Assembly: GCA_963782345.1 (NCBI GenBank)
Contig: CAWAJF010000003.1
Span: 239,191-303,190, forward strand
Length of the DNA: 64,000 bases
Direction: 5' to 3'
Source: DASUPK01 sp963782345
Lineage (GTDB): Bacteria; Actinomycetota; Thermoleophilia; Solirubrobacterales; 70-9
A model generated the notes under the pieces. It ran no database searches, had not been told where the DNA came from, and was given only the letters and a program-made list of their open reading frames with translations. Position 1 is the stretch's first letter. Every line of letters starts with the position of its first letter. Both the position numbers and the translations under genes were made by a program. Shown one piece after another: positions 1 to 6,255 of this stretch.

Positions 1-280
1 CTTCGGGCCGGTGCTCTCGATCATCCCCTACGACTCCGAGGACGAGGCGGCCGAGATCGCCAACAACACGATCTACGGGCTCGACGGCGGAGTCTGGTCG
101 GCCGATCCGGAGCGCGCAAAGGCTTTTGCGCGGCGAATGCGAACCGGGCAGGTGCAGATCAACGGGGCCACGTTCAACCCACTCGCGCCTTTCGGAGGCG
201 TCAAGCAGTCGGGGCATGGGCGGGAGCTCGGCCGCTTCGGCCTCGAGGAGTTCCTCGAGGTGAAGAGCATTCAGCTCTAG
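1..280 (+). CDS. Aldehyde dehydrogenase, C-terminal fragment (cut by window edge)
   Basis: Only the last 92 residues are present; the reading frame is open from base 2. The fragment begins FGPVLSIIPYD, the conserved block that follows the catalytic region in NAD(P)-dependent aldehyde dehydrogenases. It continues with the family's NNTIYGLDGGVW segment and the C-terminal PFGGVKQSGHGRELG signature, and ends in the usual EFLEVKSIQL-type tail. The enzyme would oxidise an aldehyde to the carboxylate; the substrate cannot be told from this part. The family assignment is secure, the specific function is unknown. Confidence 0.9.
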   Translation, partial: FGPVLSIIPYDSEDEAAEIANNTIYGLDGGVWSADPERAKAFARRMRTGQVQINGATFNPLAPFGGVKQSGHGRELGRFGLEEFLEVKSIQL

Positions 281-298
281 GCCAGTCGCTCGGGCGGC

Positions 299-374
299 GG
301 GTCCTGTCGCCGCAGGAACCTCCCACGGGCGCTCAGTAATCGCGCCCCTGGGCCCCTCCTACGGCGCCACCCGC
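299..374. repeat. Left copy of an inverted repeat element flanking the PfpI gene
   Basis: Bases 299-327 (29 nt) are the exact reverse complement of 1104-1132, and 354-374 (21 nt) are the exact reverse complement of 1056-1076. The 26-nt core between the two blocks is not conserved between copies, but here it can fold: GGGCGC (327-332) pairs with GCGCCC (342-347), extended by CCCA (322-325) with TGGG (349-352). This looks like a small structured interspersed element. See the right copy at 1056-1132. Confidence 0.85.
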
Positions 375-449
375 CGCACAGCGGTTTCGCCTGCCCGAAA
401 GAGCGGGTAATCGGCGTGGGAGAGCTTCCGACGAAAGGAGTCGATTCCA

Positions 450-1034
450 ATGGCGAATGAGCTGGAAGGCAAGCGAATTGCCTTTCTGATGGCGAATGAA
501 GGCGTTGAGCAGGTCGAGTTCACGGAGCCCCGGAAGGCGGTCGAGGAGGCCGGTGCCGAGGTCGACGTGATCGCCACGGAGGCGGGCGAGATTCAGGCGT
601 TCAACCACCTGGACAAGGGCGACACCTTCCAGGCCGACAAGTCCACCTCCGACGCGAGCGCCGACGACTACGACGGCGTCGTCCTGCCCGGCGGCGTTGC
701 GAACCCCGACCACCTGCGGACCGACGAGGACGCGCTGCGGTTCCTGCGCGAGTTCTTCGCGGCCGGCAAGCCGGTCGGCGCGATCTGCCACGCGCCCTGG
801 CTGCTGGTCGAGGCGGGCGTGGTCGACGGCCGCAGGGTCACCTCTTGGCCGAGCCTGCAGACGGACATCCGGAATGCGGGTGGCAACTGGGTCGATCAGG
901 AATGCGTGGTCGATTCGGGCTTGGTCACCTCGCGCAAGCCGGACGACATCCCCGCCTTCAACGCGAAGATCATCGAGGAGTTCGCGGAGGGCGTGCACGA
1001 GGAGCAGCGCGAGAAGGCCCAGGCTGCTTCGTAG
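450..1034 (+). CDS. DJ-1/PfpI family protein (YhbO/PfpI-like class I glutamine amidotransferase fold)
   Basis: 194 residues, the usual length for the PfpI/YhbO branch. The nucleophile elbow is GAICHAPW with Cys113 and His114, and the conserved acidic residue is Glu20 in the N-terminal NEGVEQVEF block. Known members are described as stress proteins with deglycase, glyoxalase or peptidase activity; which applies here cannot be read from sequence. A strong Shine-Dalgarno (GAAAGGAG, about 433-440) fixes the ATG start. The gene stands alone between two inverted copies of a structured repeat (299-374 and 1056-1132), so it may have moved as a cassette; that is inference. Confidence 0.9.
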   Translation: MANELEGKRIAFLMANEGVEQVEFTEPRKAVEEAGAEVDVIATEAGEIQAFNHLDKGDTFQADKSTSDASADDYDGVVLPGGVANPDHLRTDEDALRFLREFFAAGKPVGAICHAPWLLVEAGVVDGRRVTSWPSLQTDIRNAGGNWVDQECVVDSGLVTSRKPDDIPAFNAKIIEEFAEGVHEEQREKAQAAS

Positions 1035-1055
1035 TCCCGCGAACGCGCCACTCGC

Positions 1056-1132
1056 GCGGGTGGCGCCGTAGGAGGGACCCACGCATGCGCGCCCTCGCGC
1101 ATGCGTGGGAGGTTCCTGCGGCGACAGGACCC
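1056..1132. repeat. Right copy of the inverted repeat element, with 14-bp hairpin core
   Basis: Inverted partner of 299-374: blocks of 21 and 29 nt match it perfectly in reverse complement. Its core contains a perfect 14-bp stem (1078-1091 with 1096-1109) closed by a CCCT loop, which lies just after the PfpI stop and could also end transcription. The element stops 27 bases before the -10-like box of proA. Confidence 0.85.
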
Positions 1133-1159
1133 GCGCCCGGGGCGCTCGTCCGGCGCGGT

Positions 1160-1165
1160 TACTCT
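1160..1165 (+). promoter_or_regulatory. -10-like box of proA (leaderless)
   Basis: TACTCT followed by 6 nt and the GTG start at 1172, so the expected transcription start is at or next to the start codon. No Shine-Dalgarno precedes the GTG. Confidence 0.55.
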
Positions 1166-1171
1166 TTGTCT

Positions 1172-2437
1172 GTGGCCACCGTCGCCAAGACCGTCGAGCA
1201 GACCTGCCGCGAGGCGAAGGATGCCTCGCACCTGCTGGCTCGCGCAAAGAGCGACGAGAAGGACGCTTTCCTCGGCGACCTGGCCGGCCGGATCGATCAG
1301 GGGGTCGATGGGCTCATGGCGGCGAACCGGGCCGATGTCGACGCGGGGCGCGAGGAGGGACTGAACGAGGCCCTACTCGACCGTCTTGCGCTGACCGAGG
1401 CGCGGATCGCCGAGATGGCGAAGGGCGTCCGGGAGATCGCGGAGCTGCCGGACCCCGTCGGCGAGATCGTCGAGGGCTGGACGCTCGAGAACGGCCTGGA
1501 CGTCGCGAAGAAGCGAGCGCCGATCGGCGTGGTGGCGGTCGTCTACGAGGCCCGGCCGAACGTGACCATCGATGCCGCGTCGCTCTGCCTGAAGAGCGGG
1601 AACGCGGCCGTGCTGCGAGGGTCGAGCAGCGCCGAGAGCTCCAACGCCTTCCTCGCCGGTCTGATCGACGACGCGCTCGCCGCGGCCGAGCTGCCCGCGG
1701 CCTCGGTCTCGTTGCTCTCAGGTGGCGGGCATGAGCAGCTCGCGGAGCTCGCCACGCAGGAGGGGCTGGTGGATCTGATCATCCCCCGCGGCGGCGAGGG
1801 CCTGAAGAACGCGCTCAAGGCGGTCGCGAAGGTGCCGGTGATGTACGCGGCGGCCGGAAATTGCCACGTCTACGTCCATCAGGACGCCGACCCCGAGATG
1901 GCGGAACGGGTGGCGTACAACGCGAAGGTGCAGCGGCCCGGTGTCTGCAATGCGGCCGAGACGCTGCTCGTCCATCGGGACGTCGCCGCGGAGGTGCTGC
2001 CCAGTCTGCTCGCGAAGCTGAGCAATGCCGGCGTAGAGCTGGTGGGCGATCAGCGGACGCGGGAGTCCGCCGGCTCGGTCCCGGTCGCGGAGGCTTCGGA
2101 GGTGGACTGGGACACGGAGTACCACGGCCTGAAGATGGCGGTGGGGGTGGTGGACTCGCTCGGTGAGGCGATCGATCACATCAACCGGCATGGCACCGGC
2201 CATTCCGACGCGATCGTCACCCGATCGCAGGAGGTGGGCGACGAGTTCACCGACGCGGTGGACTCGGCGGCGGTCTACGTCAACGCGTCGACGCGGTTCA
2301 CCGATGGATACGAGTTCGGGATGGGCGCGGAGATCGGCAATTCGACCCAGAAGCTGCATGCGCGCGGGCCGATCGGGCTGCGCGAGCTGACGACCACCAA
2401 GTACGTCGTCCACGGCAGCGGACAGATCAGGGAGTAG
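1172..2437 (+). CDS. proA: Glutamate-5-semialdehyde dehydrogenase
   Basis: 421 residues, normal for ProA. It reduces gamma-glutamyl phosphate to glutamate-5-semialdehyde with NADPH in proline synthesis. Diagnostic blocks seen are APIGVVAVVYEARPNVT, SLCLKSGNAAVLRGSS and the catalytic PGVCNAAETLLVH with Cys259. The frame is open further upstream, but the GTG at 1172 is preferred: it gives the family length and sits 6 nt after a -10-like TACTCT box. proB is not in the window. Downstream nadD and rsfS follow closely, the common actinobacterial proA-nadD-rsfS order. Confidence 0.95.
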   Translation: MATVAKTVEQTCREAKDASHLLARAKSDEKDAFLGDLAGRIDQGVDGLMAANRADVDAGREEGLNEALLDRLALTEARIAEMAKGVREIAELPDPVGEIVEGWTLENGLDVAKKRAPIGVVAVVYEARPNVTIDAASLCLKSGNAAVLRGSSSAESSNAFLAGLIDDALAAAELPAASVSLLSGGGHEQLAELATQEGLVDLIIPRGGEGLKNALKAVAKVPVMYAAAGNCHVYVHQDADPEMAERVAYNAKVQRPGVCNAAETLLVHRDVAAEVLPSLLAKLSNAGVELVGDQRTRESAGSVPVAEASEVDWDTEYHGLKMAVGVVDSLGEAIDHINRHGTGHSDAIVTRSQEVGDEFTDAVDSAAVYVNASTRFTDGYEFGMGAEIGNSTQKLHARGPIGLRELTTTKYVVHGSGQIRE

Positions 2438-2441
2438 TGCG

Positions 2442-3038
2442 GTCGCTCGGATCGGGGTCCTGGGCGGGGCCTTCAACCCGCCCCACGTGGGACATCTGCT
2501 TCTCGCCCAGGAGGCTCGCTGGCGACTTGGGCTGGACCGGGTGCTGCTGATGGTGACGGGGAAGGCGCCGCACAAGGAGATTGCGGACGACCCGGGCGCG
2601 GACGTGAGGCTCGAGATGGCGGTGCTGGCCGCCGGTACCGACGAGGGGGTGGAGGCGTCGGCCCTCGAGGTGGAGCGCGATGAGACGTCGTACAGCTACC
2701 GCACCCTGGAGCTGCTGGCTGAGGGGGCACCGGAGGACGAGCTGTTCTTCCTGCTCGGCGCCGACATGGCGGCGGGGCTGGCGAGCTGGAAGGAGCCGGC
2801 CCGGGTGGTGGAGCTGGCGAGGCTAGGAGTGGTGCCGCGACCGGGCGTTGGCTTGGGGGCGGTGCGCTCTGCGCTGGAGAGGCTCGGTGCCGCCGATCGA
2901 GCAGAGATAATCGACATGCCACTTTGCGGAGCATCCTCAACCACAGTCAGGCAGCGAGCGCGGGAGGGAAAGCCGCTGCGATACCTGGTTCCCGACCCGG
3001 TGGTGGGGTTGATCGCCGAGCGGGGCCTGTACCGGTGA
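2442..3038 (+). CDS. nadD: Nicotinate-nucleotide adenylyltransferase, start codon non-canonical or frameshifted
   Basis: Adenylates nicotinate mononucleotide in NAD synthesis. The N-terminus carries the nucleotidyltransferase signature RIGVLGGAFNPPHVGH, and the C-terminal half has the ISSTxxR equivalent (CGASSTTVRQRAREG) and YLVPDPVVGLI. The signature lies upstream of the first in-frame ATG/GTG/TTG (GTG at 2487, inside PHVGH). Between the last in-frame stop and the motif only near-cognate codons occur: GTC 2442, ATC 2451, CTG 2460. GTC 2442 is 7 nt after an AGGGAG Shine-Dalgarno and is used here. A GTG overlapping the proA stop (2437) is one base out of frame, so a one-base sequence error is the alternative. 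Confidence 0.85.
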   Translation, partial: VARIGVLGGAFNPPHVGHLLLAQEARWRLGLDRVLLMVTGKAPHKEIADDPGADVRLEMAVLAAGTDEGVEASALEVERDETSYSYRTLELLAEGAPEDELFFLLGADMAAGLASWKEPARVVELARLGVVPRPGVGLGAVRSALERLGAADRAEIIDMPLCGASSTTVRQRAREGKPLRYLVPDPVVGLIAERGLYR

Positions 3039-3052
3039 CGCGGGGTGCCGAA

Positions 3053-3418
3053 ATGAGCTCCGAGGAGCTGGCGCGGCGCCTCGCCGCGATTGCCGATGAC
3101 AAGAAGGCGACGGACCTGGTCGCGCTCGACGTCCGCGAGCTGGTCGGCTACACGGACTATCTGGTGATCTGCACGGCCCGGAACGAGCGGCAGGCGAAGG
3201 CGATCCACGACGAGGTCTACCACCAGCTGAAGAGGGACGGATGGCTTCCCGCTCGGGTCGAGGGTGAGCGGGAGGCCGAATGGGTGCTGATGGACTATCT
3301 GGACGCCGTGCTCCACGTCTTCACGCCCGAGCTGCGCGAGCGATACCGGCTCGAGGTGCTCTGGGGCGAGGCCGGGCGGCTAGAGCTGGATTTGGCCGGC
3401 GCGCGCGGCGCCGCGTAG
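3053..3418 (+). CDS. rsfS: Ribosome silencing factor RsfS
   Basis: 121 residues matching the Iojap/RsfS family, which binds uL14 and blocks subunit joining when nutrients are scarce. Family blocks visible are KKATDLVALDVRELVGYTDYLVICTARNERQAKAI and the later EGEREAEWVLMDYLDAVLHVF. ATG 3053 is chosen; an in-frame GTG at 3035 overlapping the nadD stop (GTGA) is a possible alternative adding six residues. The order nadD-rsfS is widely conserved. Confidence 0.93.
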   Translation: MSSEELARRLAAIADDKKATDLVALDVRELVGYTDYLVICTARNERQAKAIHDEVYHQLKRDGWLPARVEGEREAEWVLMDYLDAVLHVFTPELRERYRLEVLWGEAGRLELDLAGARGAA

Positions 3419-3476
3419 GGTCCACCAGGCCGCGATCTGATTGCGAAGCGGTCGATTGGTCGTCCGAAGCCGCTTC

Positions 3477-3482
3477 TAGCCT
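3477..3482 (+). promoter_or_regulatory. -10-like box of the DivIVA-like gene (leaderless)
   Basis: TAGCCT, 7 nt before the GTG at 3490; no Shine-Dalgarno is present. Confidence 0.45.
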
Positions 3483-3489
3483 GCCGCTC

Positions 3490-4215
3490 GTGTCGAAGGA
3501 GCGTTTCCGGCGCGCCTTGCGGGGCTACGACCCAGAGGAGGTCGATGCCGCAATCGAAGCGCGCGACGCCCGTCTTGCCCGTCTCGAGCGGGAGGCGCAG
3601 CGATTGGCCGCGCGGGTCGTCGAACGGGAAAAGCGGTTGCAGGAGGCCCTGAGGCGGCCGATCGCCGAAACCAACCGGGTCGCGCTGTCGCGCGCCCTCT
3701 CATCGGTCGAGGAGATCTACGGGCAGGCGCGGCGGCAGGCGACCCGGATCCGGATGAAGGCGCTCGAGGACGCCGTGCAGATGGCGGACCGGGTGACCGA
3801 GCTTTCCGGGTTGCGGGACGAGCTTGGCGCCAGGGTCTCCGAGCTCGCCGATGTCGCGCGAGGACGCCTGGGGATCGAGGAGGTCGATGAGGGCCGGCCG
3901 GCGATCGGGACCGAGCCGGCTCAGGCGGGGACCTACGCCGGAGAGGTCGAGATCGAGGTGGGGCCGCTCAGCGACTTCGCGCAGCTGACGGGCTTCGAGG
4001 ATGCGGCCGCCCTGATCTCCGGCGCCTCCGAGATCAAGGTGAAGCGGTTCTCGGGGGGCCGGGCGTGGGTCTCGATGAATCTGGAGAGCCCGATCGACCT
4101 GCTGCGGGAGCTCGAGGAGCACGCTCCCTTCGACTTCGTGGTGCGCGACACGCGCAGCAACGGAGTCGTCCTTGACGTCGACGAGGGCGACGCCAAGCAG
4201 AACCGCGCGGCTTAG
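3490..4215 (+). CDS. DivIVA-domain-like coiled-coil protein
   Basis: 241 residues. The N-terminus (KERFRRALRGYDPEEVDAAIEARDARLARLE) resembles the DivIVA/Wag31-type domain, where F-x-x-x-x-x-GYDxxEVD is typical. A charged coiled coil follows to about residue 115. The C-terminal ~110 residues hold a compact alternating region (SEIKVKRFSGGRAWVSMNLESPIDLLRELEEHAPFDFVVRDTRSNGVVLDVD) that I do not recognise and that could be a ligand or partner domain. DivIVA proteins mark curved membrane and organise polar growth or division in actinobacteria. The assignment to the superfamily is fair, the exact role unknown. Confidence 0.7.
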   Translation: MSKERFRRALRGYDPEEVDAAIEARDARLARLEREAQRLAARVVEREKRLQEALRRPIAETNRVALSRALSSVEEIYGQARRQATRIRMKALEDAVQMADRVTELSGLRDELGARVSELADVARGRLGIEEVDEGRPAIGTEPAQAGTYAGEVEIEVGPLSDFAQLTGFEDAAALISGASEIKVKRFSGGRAWVSMNLESPIDLLRELEEHAPFDFVVRDTRSNGVVLDVDEGDAKQNRAA

Positions 4216-4298
4216 CGGCCGAGCTCCTCGCGCACTTCGTCACACAATCGTTGCGATCTTTGCGTCCTTTGTCGGGCCGACCGGCTGAACATACGCTC

Positions 4299-5024
4299 GT
4301 GTTCGGTCCCAACGAAAAAGGCGACATTGCCGAGGCGGAGATAGCGGCCGCGGCCATTCGCGTCGGCTGCACCGTGTCCCGGCCATTGACCGATCACCCG
4401 CCTTACGACCTTGTTATCGAGGCCGGGGAGCACTTACTCAGGGTCCAGTGCAAATGGGCGGCTCTCAGGGACGGCGTGGTTCAGATTCGGCTTCGCCGCT
4501 GTTCCCACAGCCCGGTCCGCGGATATGTCCGCTCTTCCTATGGGGCAGACGAGATCGACGCCGTTGCAGCGTATTGCGATGAGGTTCGCGAATGTTTCCT
4601 CGTGCCGATCGCGCTCGTTGCCGATCGGGACTGGTTGTCCTTGAGAGTTAGACCTCCCGGTAACGGCCAGAGGGCGGCGATACAATTCGCCGCTGATCAC
4701 ACCCTCACTGGGGCCATAGCTCAGCTGGGAGAGCGCCTGACCGGCAGTCAGGAGGTCGGGGGTTCGAATCCCCCTGGCTCCACTTCGCGCTCCGACGACG
4801 ATGGCGACATCGTCGTCGGAGCTCATCAGTTCCGCAACCACTTCGGCTACTGGATGGAGCGCGCCGCCGCCGGCGACGAGGTCCTGATCACCCGCCGCGG
4901 CCGCCGCTACGCCCGCCTAGGCCCTCCCGACCCGCAGCTCGCCACCACAGATACCTCTGCGGCTCGAGCGCCAGCAGGGGACCAGGTGGCTCCTGCTTCC
5001 GGTACTGCCCGTACTTGGCCGTGA
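4299..5024 (+). CDS. Group I intron-associated-type PD-(D/E)XK nuclease reading in frame through a tRNA into a Phd-like tail
   Basis: The first ~130 residues form a PD-(D/E)XK nuclease of the kind annotated as group I intron-associated endonuclease: GPNEKGDIAEAEIAAAA, the acidic site in PPYDLVIEAG, then HLLRVQCKW giving the Q-x-K variant seen in I-Ssp6803I-like enzymes, and RGYVRSSYGADEID. The frame has no stop before the tRNA-Ala gene (4710-4782), so the tRNA is translated in frame (GAIAQLGERLTGSQ) and the frame continues into VGAHQFRNHFGYWMERAAAGDEVLITRRGRRYARLGPP, a Phd/YefM antitoxin-like fold, before stopping at 5024. GTG 4299 is chosen because homologues begin just before GPN. The 3' end overlaps the PPOX gene on the other strand. 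No intron is seen in the tRNA. Whether the full composite is made as a protein is unknown. Confidence 0.65.
   Translation: MFGPNEKGDIAEAEIAAAAIRVGCTVSRPLTDHPPYDLVIEAGEHLLRVQCKWAALRDGVVQIRLRRCSHSPVRGYVRSSYGADEIDAVAAYCDEVRECFLVPIALVADRDWLSLRVRPPGNGQRAAIQFAADHTLTGAIAQLGERLTGSQEVGGSNPPGSTSRSDDDGDIVVGAHQFRNHFGYWMERAAAGDEVLITRRGRRYARLGPPDPQLATTDTSAARAPAGDQVAPASGTARTWP
4681..4686 (+). promoter_or_regulatory. -10-like box upstream of tRNA-Ala
   Basis: TACAAT, 23 nt before the first base of the tRNA, inside the nuclease coding region. No clear -35 at 17 nt is visible. Confidence 0.45.
4710..4782 (+). tRNA. tRNA-Ala (anticodon GGC)
   Basis: 73 nt that fold as a complete cloverleaf. The acceptor stem GGGGCCA (4710-4716) pairs with TGGCTCC (4775-4781), including the G3-U70 wobble that is the alanine identity element; A73 is the discriminator. 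The anticodon stem CCTGA/TCAGG encloses loop CCGGCAG with anticodon GGC. The T arm is GGGGG-TTCGAAT-CCCCC (4758-4774). CCA is not encoded. It lies wholly inside an open reading frame, and no group I intron interrupts the anticodon loop. Confidence 0.97.
4789..4822 (+). terminator. 15-bp perfect hairpin with GCGA tetraloop after the tRNA
   Basis: Bases 4789-4803 pair perfectly with 4808-4822 around a GNRA-type GCGA loop, six bases after the tRNA. There is no T tract, so it is either a structured end or processing signal of the tRNA transcript or part of a mobile remnant. It overlaps the beginning of the Phd-like segment in the coding frame. Confidence 0.6.
4804..4950 (+). other. Phd/YefM antitoxin-like coding segment without its own start codon
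   Basis: In the frame of the upstream nuclease this stretch encodes VGAHQFRNHFGYWMERAAAGDEVLITRRGRRYARLGPP, matching the DNA-binding core of Phd/YefM antitoxins. No in-frame ATG, GTG or TTG lies between the tRNA and the domain, so independent translation would need a near-cognate start. It is either the third part of a composite ORF or a remnant left at the tRNA. No toxin gene is adjacent. Confidence 0.55.
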
Positions 5025-5358
5025 GCGCCCCCAGCCCAGCCTCTGCCTGCGCCAGATCGAGAATCCGCACCGACCCGAGCACCTGGACCCACGCCAGCTC
5101 CTCCCAGTCGTCCGAATAGCGATCCACCGTCAGTGCCGCCCTCGGATCCCGCCGCAGAAACCGCACTCTCGCCGGCTCCGCAGTCGACTTCGGCTTCTGG
5201 TCGATCGCGCTCCAGATCCGCCCGTCCACGATCGCGAACGTAACCGGCAGCACGCGCGGCTCGCCCTCGTCGCCGAGGAAGCCAAGCCGCCCCACCCGCT
5301 CGCTCTCCAGCAACTCGTTTGCCCACGCAACCAACTCGGTAGGTTCCCTTGCGTCCAC
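4888..5358 (-). CDS. PPOX-class F420-dependent oxidoreductase (Rv0121/TIGR03668-like)
   Basis: 156 residues with the split-barrel flavin/F420-binding fold: ESERVGRLGFLGDEGEPRVLPVTFAIVDGRIWSAIDQKPKS is the family N-terminal hallmark, followed by RRDPRAALTVDRYSDDWEELAWVQVLG. Such proteins bind F420 or FMN and reduce small substrates; the substrate is unknown. The GTG start is supported by a -10-like TAAGTT box 6 nt upstream on this strand. The last ~20 residues (Gly/Arg-rich) overlap the composite nuclease ORF on the other strand, so the end may have been extended by insertion there. Divergent from the LLM oxidoreductase at 5389. Confidence 0.88.
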   Translation of the reverse strand: MDAREPTELVAWANELLESERVGRLGFLGDEGEPRVLPVTFAIVDGRIWSAIDQKPKSTAEPARVRFLRRDPRAALTVDRYSDDWEELAWVQVLGSVRILDLAQAEAGLGALTAKYGQYRKQEPPGPLLALEPQRYLWWRAAGREGLGGRSGGRGG

Positions 5359-5364
5359 GGATCG

Positions 5365-5370
5365 AACTTA
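5365..5370 (-). promoter_or_regulatory. -10-like box of the PPOX gene (leaderless)
   Basis: On the minus strand TAAGTT is followed by 6 nt and the GTG at 5358. Confidence 0.5.
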
Positions 5371-5388
5371 GTCGACGAGAGGAGCGGG

Positions 5389-6255
5389 ATGGAGCTGGGA
5401 ATCGGATTGCCGAACGCCGTACCGGGAACGACCGGTGACCAAATCACCGAATGGGCGAAGGCCGCCGAGGACGCCGGCTTCTCCAGCCTCGGCACCATCG
5501 ACCGCGTCGTCTATCCCAACTACGAGCCCCTCCTCGCCCTGGCGGCCGCGGCGGCCGTCACCGACCGCATCCACCTCGCCACCAGCGTCCTGCTCGGCCC
5601 CCTCCGCAAGAACGCCGCCCTGCTCGGCAAGCAGGTCCTCACCCTCGACGCCCTCGCCGGCGGCGGCCGCGCCGTCCTCGGCATCGGCCTGGGCGGCCGC
5701 GAGGACGACTACGAGATCGGCGAGGTTGACATGTCCAGCCGCGGAGAATGGCTCGACGCCGCCCTCTCACAGATCCTTGACATCTGGAAGGGCGAGGGTG
5801 CACTCGAGTCCAAGGTCGGCCCCCGCCCCAAGGGCGACGGCCCCTCCCTGATCGTCGGCGGCTATGTCGAGGCATCCTTCAAGCGCGCCGCCAAGTTCGC
5901 CGAGGGCTGGATCCAGGGCGGCTCCGGCCCCGACCAATTCGCCGAGGACGCCGCCTCCCTCGACGAGGCCTGGAAGCAGGCCGGCCGGGACGGCGAGCCC
6001 CGCAAGATGGCGCTCGGCTACTTCTCCCTCGGCGACCAGGCCGACGGGCACGCGAACAACTACCTCACCGACTATTACGCCTGGATGGGCGAGGAGACGG
6101 CGAACATGATCGCCTCGAGCGCCGCCAAGGACGCGGACGGCGTCAAGGGCGCCATGGCGGCCTTCGAGGAGAGGGGCTGCGACGAGCTCATCCTCTTCCC
6201 GAGCTCCCCGGACCCCGCTCAGGTCGGATTGCTCGCCGAGGCCGCCGGCCTCTAG
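5389..6255 (+). CDS. LLM-class F420-dependent oxidoreductase (luciferase-like)
   Basis: 288 residues with the bacterial luciferase-like TIM barrel: MELGIGLPNAVPGTTGDQITEWAKAAEDAGFSSLGTIDRVVYPNYEP at the N-terminus, then IHLATSVLLGPLRKNAALLGKQVLTLDALAGGRAVLGIGLGGREDDY and GWIQGGSGPDQF. Members reduce or oxidise diverse substrates with F420 (or FMN). A GAGAGGAG Shine-Dalgarno precedes the ATG. It is divergent from another F420-type gene 30 bases away, which suggests linked use of the cofactor. The substrate is unknown. Confidence 0.9.
   Translation: MELGIGLPNAVPGTTGDQITEWAKAAEDAGFSSLGTIDRVVYPNYEPLLALAAAAAVTDRIHLATSVLLGPLRKNAALLGKQVLTLDALAGGGRAVLGIGLGGREDDYEIGEVDMSSRGEWLDAALSQILDIWKGEGALESKVGPRPKGDGPSLIVGGYVEASFKRAAKFAEGWIQGGSGPDQFAEDAASLDEAWKQAGRDGEPRKMALGYFSLGDQADGHANNYLTDYYAWMGEETANMIASSAAKDADGVKGAMAAFEERGCDELILFPSSPDPAQVGLLAEAAGL

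Noticed and set aside
845..1171. Longer start for proA
   Set aside because: The extension overlaps the PfpI gene and the repeat element and has no ProA similarity; GTG 1172 has a -10-like box at leaderless spacing.
4710..4782. Group I intron in the tRNA, suggested by the neighbouring nuclease type
   Set aside because: The tRNA cloverleaf is uninterrupted, including the anticodon loop, so no intron is present here.
4710..5024. Integrated island with att site at the tRNA 3' end
   Set aside because: No integrase and no second copy of the tRNA 3' end are seen in the window; flanking genes are ordinary chromosomal genes.
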